From JACVRN01 sp036389255 (GTDB lineage Bacteria > Acidobacteriota > Blastocatellia > Pyrinomonadales > Pyrinomonadaceae), in contig DASVQI010000006.1 in NCBI GenBank assembly GCA_036389255.1, positions 310,001 to 374,000 of the forward strand: DNA of 64,000 bases. The letters are read 5' to 3'. The notes below the pieces were generated by a model. The model did not search any database. It worked only from the letters and a program-made list of their open reading frames with translations, and had not been told where the DNA came from. Shown here piece after piece: positions 17,219-24,704 of the stretch; the first letter of the stretch is position 1, and every line of letters starts with the position of its first letter. A program made the position numbers and the translations under genes.

Positions 17219-19483
17219 ATGAACTTAGAGGTTTCCCTTCTTCGTCAAATAGACAACCCGAAGCTCAATCAAAGCGAAAAGACACTGCTCCGTTGCAGAC
17301 TTGCTAAGGAGCTAGAGGAGGCAGGAAACTACGAAGGCGCGACTGGGGCATTGGGAGACCTGTGGAGGGGGGTAGGTGAGCGGCCTGTACTCGCGGGACT
17401 CGACGAAAAGGCAGCCGCACAGTTGCTCCTACGCGTGGGATGCTTAACGGCGAAAATCGGCAGTGCCCAACAGGTTGAAGGTTCACAGGAAAGAGCCAAA
17501 GATTTCCTGACAGAGAGCCGTGAGCGTTTTTATGAGCTTAAGGACACAAGAGGAGTGGCCGAGGCTCAGATAGAGCTTGCAATCTGTTATTGGAGGGAAG
17601 GCGCGTATGACGAAGCTAGAGTCACGCGCGAAGAAGCCATCAAGCAACTCTCCGATTCTGAGAGTGATTTAAAAGCTTTGGCTTTAGTTCACGGCGCGGA
17701 CGTGGAACGTTCGGCTAATCGCCTAAATGATGCTTTACGATTGTTAAATGAGGCAGCAACACTTATCAACGAGGGTACAAGTCACTCACTTCAAGGGAAA
17801 TTCCATAATACACGCGCTATTGTGCTAAAGAATCTTGGAGCTTCGGAGAAGCGATCTGATTACATGGATCGGGCGCTGGTCGAATTTACGGCGTCCAGTT
17901 TTCACTTCGAGCAGGCAGGGCATACGCGCTTTCTGGCACGCGTCGAAAACAATCTCGGATTCCTTTATCTTCAACTAAACCGCTACCGTGAATCTCAACG
18001 GCATCTTGAGCGTGCCCGCCGTCTATTCATTAGTCTTAAAGATCAGGGCAGTGTTGCACAAGTTGATGAAACAAGAGCAAGGCTACTTATAGCGCAGGGT
18101 GAATTAGCGGAAGCTGAAAGGGTAGTTAAAGGGGCTGTCCGCACCCAAGAGAAGAGCGGCGAGCAAGCACTCTTGGCTGAATCGCTAACTACGCATGGAC
18201 TCACGCTAGCTCGAATTGGAGAGTTCGGCCGGGCACGTGCTGCTCTCCAAAGAGCGATTGAAGTTGCAGACTTGGTCGGAGACAATGAGAGGGCCGGCCT
18301 GGCTGCTATCACTATCCTCGAAGAGTTAAGCGATCAGTTATCCAACAGCGAGATTACTACCATCTACGAGCGAGCGACTCATCTGCTGTCTCAATCTCAG
18401 CACTTAGAAACACTTCAGAGGCTTCTCGCTTGCTCCCAAAGAGCGCTTACCATAGGTCGGCTACGTAAAGCAGAGTTCAATAGCTCAAACTTCATCTATT
18501 CATCGCCTGAAACAGCCACACTGCTCAAGAATGCTCACCGCGTGGCCGAGAGCGACGGTACCGTGCTAATCACTGGCGAGACCGGCATAGGCAAAGAGAT
18601 ATTAGCGAGAATGATTCACCATTGGTCAGGACGGGGTGGTGCATTTATCCCAGTCAACTGCGGAGCTTTAACAGAGACGCTTGCAGAGTCTCAAATCTTC
18701 GGACATCTGAGGGGTAGCTTCACCGATGCGGTCACAGATCATGCGGGGGTTGTCAGACAAGCCGAAGGAGGGACACTCTTCTTGGACGAGGTCGCAGAAC
18801 TCTCTGTAGGTAATCAGGGGAAGCTCCTCCGGTTGATTGAACGAGGGGAGATTCACACTATTGGTGCTCCCGTCCCGGAGCATTTAGACGTGAGGATAAT
18901 CGCCGCGACCAACCGTGATCTGCAATTTCAGATAAAGTCGAAGAAGTTCAGGGAAGACCTCTTCTACCGCCTGCAAATGTTCCATCTGGTAATCCCGCCT
19001 TTAAGGGAACGTCCTGAAGACGTCCCTCCATTAGCAGAGCATTTCATCAAGCTGATTCAGGCGACACTTAATAAGCGTGTGACCTTCACCCCTGAAGCCA
19101 TCGAAGCGATGAAGAAGCTTCCTCTGAAAGGGAACGCGAGGGAACTGCGGGCTTTGATCGAGAGAACAATTATCGTCGCCTCGGAAGGAGAGGTAATTAC
19201 TGCGCAGGGAGTAGAGACAGTCGCGCTACGAAAGACTCAAGGCGCTAACTTTAGCAATCCGTGGATAGACTGCTCAATGTGGGAGGAGGTTAAGCTTTAT
19301 GAGGCGAAGCTCATTAAGCAGGCACTAGATATGGGAGGTGGCTCGGTTGTTCGTGCCGCAGAACTACTGGGGATCTCACATCAGTCGCTTTCCGCCATGC
19401 TCAGTAAAAGGCATAAGGACTTGCTGCCAGCTACGAATAATGCCGGGAAAAGAAGACGCCGATACTTCAAGACTTCCAAATAG
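17219..19483 (+). CDS. TPR - AAA+ - Fis-type HTH regulator lacking the GAFTGA loop
   Basis: About 754 residues from ATG 17219 (GGAAAGTGAG upstream); TTG 17189 is an alternative. Residues ~20-410 form TPR-like helical repeats. An AAA+ domain follows with Walker A TGETGIGKE, Walker B GGTLFLDEVAEL, and sensor-like AATNRDL and FREDLFYRLQMF. The C-terminus is a Fis-like HTH (GGSVVRAAELLGISHQSL). Sigma-54 activators carry GAFTGA in loop 1, but here the equivalent reads RGSFTDA, so sigma-54 contact is doubtful. It may act as an ATP-driven DNA-bound signalling switch. It is divergent from the secreted repeat peptide gene, which is its most likely target. Confidence 0.8.
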   Translation: MNLEVSLLRQIDNPKLNQSEKTLLRCRLAKELEEAGNYEGATGALGDLWRGVGERPVLAGLDEKAAAQLLLRVGCLTAKIGSAQQVEGSQERAKDFLTESRERFYELKDTRGVAEAQIELAICYWREGAYDEARVTREEAIKQLSDSESDLKALALVHGADVERSANRLNDALRLLNEAATLINEGTSHSLQGKFHNTRAIVLKNLGASEKRSDYMDRALVEFTASSFHFEQAGHTRFLARVENNLGFLYLQLNRYRESQRHLERARRLFISLKDQGSVAQVDETRARLLIAQGELAEAERVVKGAVRTQEKSGEQALLAESLTTHGLTLARIGEFGRARAALQRAIEVADLVGDNERAGLAAITILEELSDQLSNSEITTIYERATHLLSQSQHLETLQRLLACSQRALTIGRLRKAEFNSSNFIYSSPETATLLKNAHRVAESDGTVLITGETGIGKEILARMIHHWSGRGGAFIPVNCGALTETLAESQIFGHLRGSFTDAVTDHAGVVRQAEGGTLFLDEVAELSVGNQGKLLRLIERGEIHTIGAPVPEHLDVRIIAATNRDLQFQIKSKKFREDLFYRLQMFHLVIPPLRERPEDVPPLAEHFIKLIQATLNKRVTFTPEAIEAMKKLPLKGNARELRALIERTIIVASEGEVITAQGVETVALRKTQGANFSNPWIDCSMWEEVKLYEAKLIKQALDMGGGSVVRAAELLGISHQSLSAMLSKRHKDLLPATNNAGKRRRRYFKTSK

Positions 19484-19561
19484 GTTGTAAGGCAGTAGAG
19501 GAAGTCGCCCTAACGCATAAATGACTGCTTTGGGTTAGATTACTAGCTGACTAAAAATCAT

Positions 19562-20401
19562 ATGAAAACAAAGCCGCTATTATCTGCCATCGGTCTTTGC
19601 CTTTCTCCTATTCTTCTGTGCGCTCTTATTACGATCATCGGATTAGCAATACATAGCATACCTCTCATAAGCGGTGCTGGCCTTGCGCTCTTCTTTATCC
19701 TATTTCATCTCTTCGCATTCGCCGACCGGATAATCAAATTCGCTGAAAGTATTCGCAGTAAGCATAAAGATTTTCTCCGAGGCCGAACCGATGTTGCTAA
19801 AGCCTTCACTGGTATCATAAACACAGTAGGTACATTGCCACTGCAAGCTGGGATCATGATAAGGGCTATATTGCTCTCTTCCAGCATCTGGATTGTAGGA
19901 CTGTATGAGTCTCTGGCCGAAGGCGGGATACACCAAACAGTGGATGATTGGCGCTTCAATCTAGCCCAGACAATGCTCTCGATGTCGCTTGGAGTTATAG
20001 ATTCGGTTCGAGGCAAGACTATTGAACGCCCAGGATGGGCAACGAGGGTCTTGTCAATATGGGGCTATTTTCAATTTCTTAGGGGTTTAATAATCTTATT
20101 CTGCGGCATTCAGGGCAGGGAGGCATTATTTACAATGAGAGACTTTCTCTCACACCCGCTTTGGTTTATGGATCCTTGGGTTAGGAGCGATATGCTGCGT
20201 TTCGCCGTCGGGATGGGATTAGGCGGTACAGCCCTCGTATTTTTGTTATTGCCGATTATGGGATTGACTGCTGGTTTGAGAGGATTATCTTCGAAGATAG
20301 CTGATGCGCAAAATTTTTCAATAAGTATGATTGTTATGTCTCTGTGGTTTTTAAGTTTAGCAGTTTACGAGATATACATCATTTTCAATCACACCAGATA
20401 A
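19562..20401 (+). CDS. Multi-pass membrane protein of unknown function
   Basis: 279 residues with several membrane helices: two at the N-terminus (residues ~8-55), further ones near 160-185, 210-235 and 255-275. The loop between the first pair and the rest has amphipathic stretches (KAFTGIINTVGTLPLQAGIM). No family recognised. It is the last plus-strand gene before the minus-strand cassette cluster and is not itself flanked by attC sites. Confidence 0.55.
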   Translation: MKTKPLLSAIGLCLSPILLCALITIIGLAIHSIPLISGAGLALFFILFHLFAFADRIIKFAESIRSKHKDFLRGRTDVAKAFTGIINTVGTLPLQAGIMIRAILLSSSIWIVGLYESLAEGGIHQTVDDWRFNLAQTMLSMSLGVIDSVRGKTIERPGWATRVLSIWGYFQFLRGLIILFCGIQGREALFTMRDFLSHPLWFMDPWVRSDMLRFAVGMGLGGTALVFLLLPIMGLTAGLRGLSSKIADAQNFSISMIVMSLWFLSLAVYEIYIIFNHTR

Positions 20402-20523
20402 CTGGAAGTTGATAATAGGGTGAATGTCTTTCGCGTAATCAATTAAGAATCTTTCACTATCACAGGGATTGGTGCTAACCAACCAACCTTTCACGATTAG
20501 TCATACCAAATACCTAAGGGTAT

Positions 20524-20623
20524 CTACTGCTCGAATTAACTTGGCGGGAAGAATTATCAAATAGCATCTAAATTCACGATAACAATCAGTGCTATTCGCT
20601 CCGGTTGAATGAGTTGTTATGCG
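20524..20623 (-). repeat. attC-like site 1 (distal, degenerate core)
   Basis: The + strand reads CGAATTAACTTGGCGG ... CCGGTTGAATGAGTTGTTATGC, matching the other sites of the cluster. The outer core that should read GCCTAAC is altered (CTACTGC), so this end may be inactive. It lies 26 bases downstream of the Nmad3 gene stop in cassette orientation. Confidence 0.75.
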
Positions 20624-20649
20624 GCGGCTGAGATTATCAAACTGCGCGC

Positions 20650-21477
20650 TCATGTTATTGCCTCTGGATATTTGTCTGCATCTAACACGAACTCCTGTCC
20701 TCGCCCTACAGTGCGCAAGGTGGCATGATTGCCGTTCAATTTCCATCGGCTCTTAGACAAATGGTAGCTGAGAGGGGGAAGATTATTGCTTGGGTAAAAC
20801 CACTTTGGTAGCTTCCATAAACTTCGATTCGCCTGATTAGTACACGTTAAGCACAATTCATCTCGGTACTTTTCAAATGCTCCCGCTCCTCCGATTTTTT
20901 CTTGACTGTTCAAGGTAAGATTTTCACTTGAGACATACACAGCATTATTACGCCAATTAGGAGGAGGATGGAAATGATGATGATATTTAGCCCAAGGCGG
21001 AACATATGAATTTTTCTCCACAGATAGAATCGTGCCAATTTGCAGCCAACCGTAGATAACGTGTAAATCCGGGGTCTTCCTTACAAAGCGATACTTGCCA
21101 TCCAAAAATTCTACTTTCCTGAACCAACCGAAGAATAAGAATAGATCACCAATAGTAACCCCTTCATTTTTCAGGTGAGTCTGTGCTTGATCGGTTTGAC
21201 CAAATAATGGACGCCAATTAGGAAGGCGTGGATATGAGGAAGGTCTCAAATCTGGGTCAAGATGCGCAAAGTCGCGGCGTGTGATTCTCTTTTTGGTTAG
21301 GTCTTCGACAATCTTTCCAATTGATTTGCCCTTCACATTTATATCTTCATACCTGATTTTAGAAGTTTGGGATTCATCAGGAATAGGTAGTGAGAGCAAG
21401 GTTCCATCCGGCAAGATAGGACTAGGAACGCAACCTGCTGATGAGTCAAAACCTTTCCTACTCAGGACAAGCTTCAT
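20650..21477 (-). CDS. Nmad3-like protein (nucleotide-modification associated)
   Basis: 275 residues. The N-terminus MKLVLSRKGFDSSAGCVPSP followed by ILPDGTLLSLPIPDE is the hallmark start of the nucleotide-modification-associated domain 3 family. Aromatic-rich strands (LFLFFGWFRKVEF; VIYGWLQIGTIL) and conserved His residues (KYHHHFHPP) follow. The family was defined by association with DNA base-modification genes and its biochemistry is unclear. It is the most distal cassette of the cluster, bracketed by attC sites 1 and 2. Confidence 0.75.
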   Translation of the reverse strand: MKLVLSRKGFDSSAGCVPSPILPDGTLLSLPIPDESQTSKIRYEDINVKGKSIGKIVEDLTKKRITRRDFAHLDPDLRPSSYPRLPNWRPLFGQTDQAQTHLKNEGVTIGDLFLFFGWFRKVEFLDGKYRFVRKTPDLHVIYGWLQIGTILSVEKNSYVPPWAKYHHHFHPPPNWRNNAVYVSSENLTLNSQEKIGGAGAFEKYRDELCLTCTNQANRSLWKLPKWFYPSNNLPPLSYHLSKSRWKLNGNHATLRTVGRGQEFVLDADKYPEAIT

Positions 21478-21501
21478 ATATTTTCTCTAAGTAATACAGG
21501 C

Positions 21502-21604
21502 GCCTAACGCCCGCATTAACCGGGTGGAAATCAACACTGAATAGCATCCGAGTTCTCAGTGAAAGACAAGCTGACTCGCGCGCTGGTTGAGTGAGTTGTT
21601 AGTT
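21502..21604 (-). repeat. attC-like site 2
   Basis: The + strand starts GCCTAACGCCCGCATTAACC and ends GGTTGAGTGAGTTGTTAGTT. One outer core (GCCTAAC) is intact. AACC/GGTT arms can pair. It lies 18 bases after the stop of the 21623-22273 gene. Confidence 0.85.
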
Positions 21605-21622
21605 GGTACAGCATGATTCATT

Positions 21623-22273
21623 TCAGCTTCGATTCCGCAGTTGCTCAATAATATGTGGATTTGCTTTTGCGAACACCCATTGTTGAAGATAATCCAACAA
21701 AATATCTGTAGCAGAGCGAAACGCATGAATAGCATTTATATATACGCTGTCATCAAGATGAATATCTAGCGAAGCTATTCTGAACGATATGGTCTTAGGA
21801 TTATCTTGGGTCTCAGTAGTCATACTAAGAATATGCTTATCTGAAAGATGAATGTAGCCGGACATTTCTTCGTATAAATCTCTAAGCTCAGGATGCCTTT
21901 CGGACAATTTTTCGATCAAGTACGCATCGGTTAAAGGCCGATTATTTGTATCCCGTAATCTCCTTACAGGCGTACCTTCCATAATTTTGCGAGCAAACTG
22001 ATGGGGATTGTTTACCAAAGATGCCGCGTAGAAGCGCAAGCAATTATCAATTTGAAGTCTAATAAGCGGGGCAGCGCAGGTGAAGTTTCTAGCTTCAATT
22101 AAGTTACAAAATCCAGATACTAAAGCTAGTGACCGTTTTATAACGGCGATTGCAAGAACATCCAAATAATACGCGGTGTCACCATACGCATTAATAATAT
22201 TTTGGGCAGCAACAAAATGCTGCTGCTCATAAACCTTCAAACTTTCTAAGTGCTCGTTAATAGGAATGTCCAT
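21623..22273 (-). CDS. Cassette gene: helical protein, DUF5677-like
   Basis: 216 residues, no signal peptide and almost all helix. LIEARNFTCAAPLIRLQIDN followed by CLRFYAASL resembles the DUF5677/HEPN-like pattern in which an R..E/D pair lies in a helical bundle, and HLSDKH later gives a conserved-looking His. The gene at 41474-42253 has a similar layout. HEPN-like folds often act in RNA cleavage or defence, but no catalytic RxxxxH motif is clear here, so function is open. It is a single-gene cassette between attC sites 2 and 3. Confidence 0.6.
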   Translation of the reverse strand: MDIPINEHLESLKVYEQQHFVAAQNIINAYGDTAYYLDVLAIAVIKRSLALVSGFCNLIEARNFTCAAPLIRLQIDNCLRFYAASLVNNPHQFARKIMEGTPVRRLRDTNNRPLTDAYLIEKLSERHPELRDLYEEMSGYIHLSDKHILSMTTETQDNPKTISFRIASLDIHLDDSVYINAIHAFRSATDILLDYLQQWVFAKANPHIIEQLRNRS

Positions 22274-22310
22274 AAAAGTAGTCTAATAGTGACCTGTAGA
22301 AGCATCAAGT

Positions 22311-22417
22311 AGCTACCTGCTACCGAATTGACCAGGCGCGACAATACGCATTCAACCATAATTCCAACAAATATGAGAGCCCTTAAATCCATCCTCCGGC
22401 TAAATGACTTGTTAGGC
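22311..22417 (-). repeat. attC-like site 3 (one end decayed)
   Basis: The right end reads CGGCTAAATGACTTGTTAGGC with an intact GTTAGGC core. The left end keeps CGAATTGACC but has lost the TAACGCC core. It lies 38 bases after the stop of the cold-shock/DUF1294 gene. Confidence 0.7.
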
Positions 22418-22455
22418 CGCCTCGTTAGCTATGTAGGATACCGATACTCAGCACA

Positions 22456-23040
22456 TTACGTTGGATGCAGCCACAACAATCCCCCACAGTTCAAGCCAAC
22501 CGTGAGCCAATATGCCACCTGAAAAGAGACTTTTTTTGTTTTGTGGCGGAGCCGGTACTGCGCAATCAGCCCACCAGGCCATCCCCCTGCGAGCCCGAGT
22601 AAAAGGAGCGTTCCCTCCTTTGTGCGCCAGCCACTGGTCTGGGCCGCGCGTTTATCGTCCGCGTATGCCAAGTAGGTCACGATACTGGCGAGTATGTAGA
22701 GCACGATTATCGCCCAATGAAGTAACCCAACGCTAACCGCAATAGCGACGAGCGTAAGGAAGGTCACGGCGATTATTGTAGCGAAGAGTAGACCTTGCAA
22801 CTGACTCTGATGCCCATGCGTAAGCGGAGGGCCGCTGATATAAGTAACATTCATAGCGCGCGGGCGGCCACGGTCATCATGACTTAGCTCATAGCTGACT
22901 ATATCGTCTGAAGCGGGCCGTTTACTTCCATGTGGAAACGCTGAGATGTGTACGAAGACACGACCTGAGCCTTCTAGTGGCCGCACAAAGCCGAACCCGC
23001 GCTCGTCGTTCCATTCTGAGATCTGACCTTGATAGCGCAT
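22456..23040 (-). CDS. Cold-shock domain / DUF1294 membrane protein
   Basis: 194 residues. The N-terminal cold-shock domain shows RNP1 (GFGFV) and RNP2 (VFVHIS). Three or four membrane helices follow, with the DUF1294 signature (YADDKRAAQTSGWRTKEGTL and GGWPGGLIAQYRLRHKTKK). The fusion is known from many bacteria and is predicted to bind nucleic acid at the membrane. Its physiological role is not established. It is a single-gene cassette bracketed by attC sites 3 and 4. Confidence 0.85.
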   Translation of the reverse strand: MRYQGQISEWNDERGFGFVRPLEGSGRVFVHISAFPHGSKRPASDDIVSYELSHDDRGRPRAMNVTYISGPPLTHGHQSQLQGLLFATIIAVTFLTLVAIAVSVGLLHWAIIVLYILASIVTYLAYADDKRAAQTSGWRTKEGTLLLLGLAGGWPGGLIAQYRLRHKTKKVSFQVAYWLTVGLNCGGLLWLHPT

Positions 23041-23053
23041 AGTTTCTATTGCG

Positions 23054-23143
23054 GTCTATTGCCGGTTTCAGCGGCGAGCGCCCACGTGATTGTGCGTGAA
23101 GGCAAAACTATGGCGCGAGTCCGCTACAATGAGTTGTTCGACC
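23054..23143 (-). repeat. attC-like site 4 (degenerate core)
   Basis: The + strand reads GTCTATTGCCGGTTTCAGCG ... CCGCTACAATGAGTTGTTCGAC. Inner arms AGCGG/CCGCT and GCGCC/GGCGC can pair into a hairpin, as attC sites require, though both outer cores deviate. It lies 16 bases after the DUF4268 gene stop. Confidence 0.65.
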
Positions 23144-23159
23144 GCGCCTCGACATAAAT

Positions 23160-23627
23160 TCATAGCGCAGCAGGTAAAGCTTTTATTCTTGGCTCGAATA
23201 CCTTGTGAAACTTATCTATGGTCTCCGCTAGCCACGCAAATTGCTCATCCCAATATTTCTCTTCAGGGGGAGCATATGCATAAACGACAATGTGGCTTTC
23301 GGGATCATCCTTACGTTCTTTCCAGTCCAATTTTCTTAGACCAAGCTCTTTTTCAATTTGCTCTCTCTCAGCAAGCAGACGGCGATACCATTCTTTCGTT
23401 AACTCCCTCGATTTCGAATTGTTCAGGGTTACATCAACCTGCATTCTATTCTCTTTAGGTCGGCTTATACCTGCGGCAATCCGTATATAGCCACCGAACC
23501 AATCGGGCGGAACGATTTGTCGGTCATTTTTCGATGGCGACCTCTGGCTATATTTAGGGTAGTGCTTCTTCATATATGTGATGAAGCCTCGCCAGAATTT
23601 TTGATATTCTTGCGCCCTTAAACTCAT
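23160..23627 (-). CDS. DUF4268-domain cassette protein
   Basis: 155 residues. The layout matches DUF4268: FWRGFITYMKKHYPKY at the start, then WFGGYIRIAAGI, IEKELGLRKLDWKER in the middle and FHKVFEPRIKAL at the end. In other proteins this domain sits at the C-terminus of PD-(D/E)XK-type nuclease-like proteins; here it stands alone with no nuclease motif. Its function is unknown. Single-gene cassette between attC sites 4 and 5. Confidence 0.7.
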   Translation of the reverse strand: MSLRAQEYQKFWRGFITYMKKHYPKYSQRSPSKNDRQIVPPDWFGGYIRIAAGISRPKENRMQVDVTLNNSKSRELTKEWYRRLLAEREQIEKELGLRKLDWKERKDDPESHIVVYAYAPPEEKYWDEQFAWLAETIDKFHKVFEPRIKALPAAL

Positions 23628-23656
23628 TAGATTACCTCTCTAAATATGCAAGATAG

Positions 23657-23770
23657 TAGCCAAACGCGCCTGTTAACTAGGCACGGCGCGGGCAAAAGCC
23701 AAGCAAGCCGAACTGGGAAGGATGATAAAAGGCACGCTATCTCGCGCTTCGGTTGGATGAGGCATTAGTT
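23657..23770 (-). repeat. attC-like site 5 (degenerate cores)
   Basis: The + strand reads GCCAAACGCGCCTGTTAACT ... TTCGGTTGGATGAGGCATTAGTT. The position (17 bases after the cyclase-like gene stop) and overall layout match the others, but both cores are altered. Confidence 0.65.
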
Positions 23771-23787
23771 TGCGTGCGACATGAAAA

Positions 23788-24570
23788 TTACCCTGTGAAT
23801 TCAGTAAATCTCTTGGCGACCAAACCTCTTTCTATCTGCTGTTCAGCGAAAAACCTTGCGTTATTATATTTCAGAGCCACATTTGCTGAGAGACCTGTGC
23901 CAAGATAATTTTCAAAAGCTTGTCTAATCTTCTCCTGATAGGAAAGGCCATATTCACCCGGCGCTTGCGCAAACGTTGTCCAATCCAGTGCGACATCTAA
24001 ATTTAATTTTGACCCGGGCTTAACTGGGATAGAGTGCCGTACTAAAACACCCCCATAATCCTCCCCCTCATTCATACTTTCCACTGCTGGACAATTTGGG
24101 TGTAGCGCCCCACCTACCCATTCTTGTACTTTCTCCACATTATAAGCATTTACTAATGCCTGCCCGATATACGTACCCTTCTCCTCATCAATATAGCATT
24201 CACCAAACCCAATACCTGCCCTTAATGGCATTCCACTCAAAAACCCATTGCAAATAATCTGCGACACCGTCTGTAAGAAACAGAATTCTTCTTGGGTTTT
24301 GTACTTAAATGTTTCATCTATTGGGCGCGTCCAAAGAATCAAAGTATCACTGAAATGCGCCTTCCCTAATTCATAACTATAACCCGATGTGAGGCTACCA
24401 TCATCATTTATTGCCACCCAAGCAAGGTAAAGATTATCAGGCCATCCCCTTAGTATGCTTTCAGTTTGCTCTACAATTTGCATTAGAGGAGAAGTTTCCA
24501 CTAAGTGCGCAAAACCGAGGATGTCTATCATTGCTATATAACGATTGGAAATCACAACATTAAATCTCAA
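23788..24570 (-). CDS. Nucleotidyl-cyclase-fold cassette protein
   Basis: 260 residues. Class III cyclase-like elements occur in order: YIAMIDILGF (first metal Asp strand), AHFSDTLILW (second Asp strand), PLRAGIGFGECYI and YIGQALVNAYNVEKV (helix typical of cyclase-fold proteins). No membrane or sensor domain is attached. Soluble members of this fold occur in antiphage signalling such as Pycsar, but here no effector gene follows in the cassette. Catalysis and nucleotide choice cannot be read from the sequence. It lies between attC sites 5 and 6. Confidence 0.6.
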   Translation of the reverse strand: MRFNVVISNRYIAMIDILGFAHLVETSPLMQIVEQTESILRGWPDNLYLAWVAINDDGSLTSGYSYELGKAHFSDTLILWTRPIDETFKYKTQEEFCFLQTVSQIICNGFLSGMPLRAGIGFGECYIDEEKGTYIGQALVNAYNVEKVQEWVGGALHPNCPAVESMNEGEDYGGVLVRHSIPVKPGSKLNLDVALDWTTFAQAPGEYGLSYQEKIRQAFENYLGTGLSANVALKYNNARFFAEQQIERGLVAKRFTEFTG

Positions 24571-24594
24571 AATTTCAGCAGTTAAGATTTAGTA

Positions 24595-24703
24595 ACCTAA
24601 CGCCCGGATTAACACGCCCTATGCGAATAGCATCCAATGTAGGCACAAGAAAAGAACATAAAAGGGAAGCTACCGGTAGCTTGGGTTGAATGAGATGTTA
24701 GGA
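24595..24703 (-). repeat. attC-like site 6
   Basis: The + strand starts ACCTAACGCCCGGATTAACA and ends TTGGGTTGAATGAGATGTTAGGA. Both outer cores are nearly canonical. It begins 1 base beyond the stop codon of the WD40-caspase gene. Confidence 0.85.
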
Positions 24704-24704
24704 T

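Noticed and set aside
17219..19483. Calling the AAA+ regulator a sigma-54 activator
   Set aside because: The GAFTGA loop needed for sigma-54 contact reads GSFTDA, so that role is not supported.
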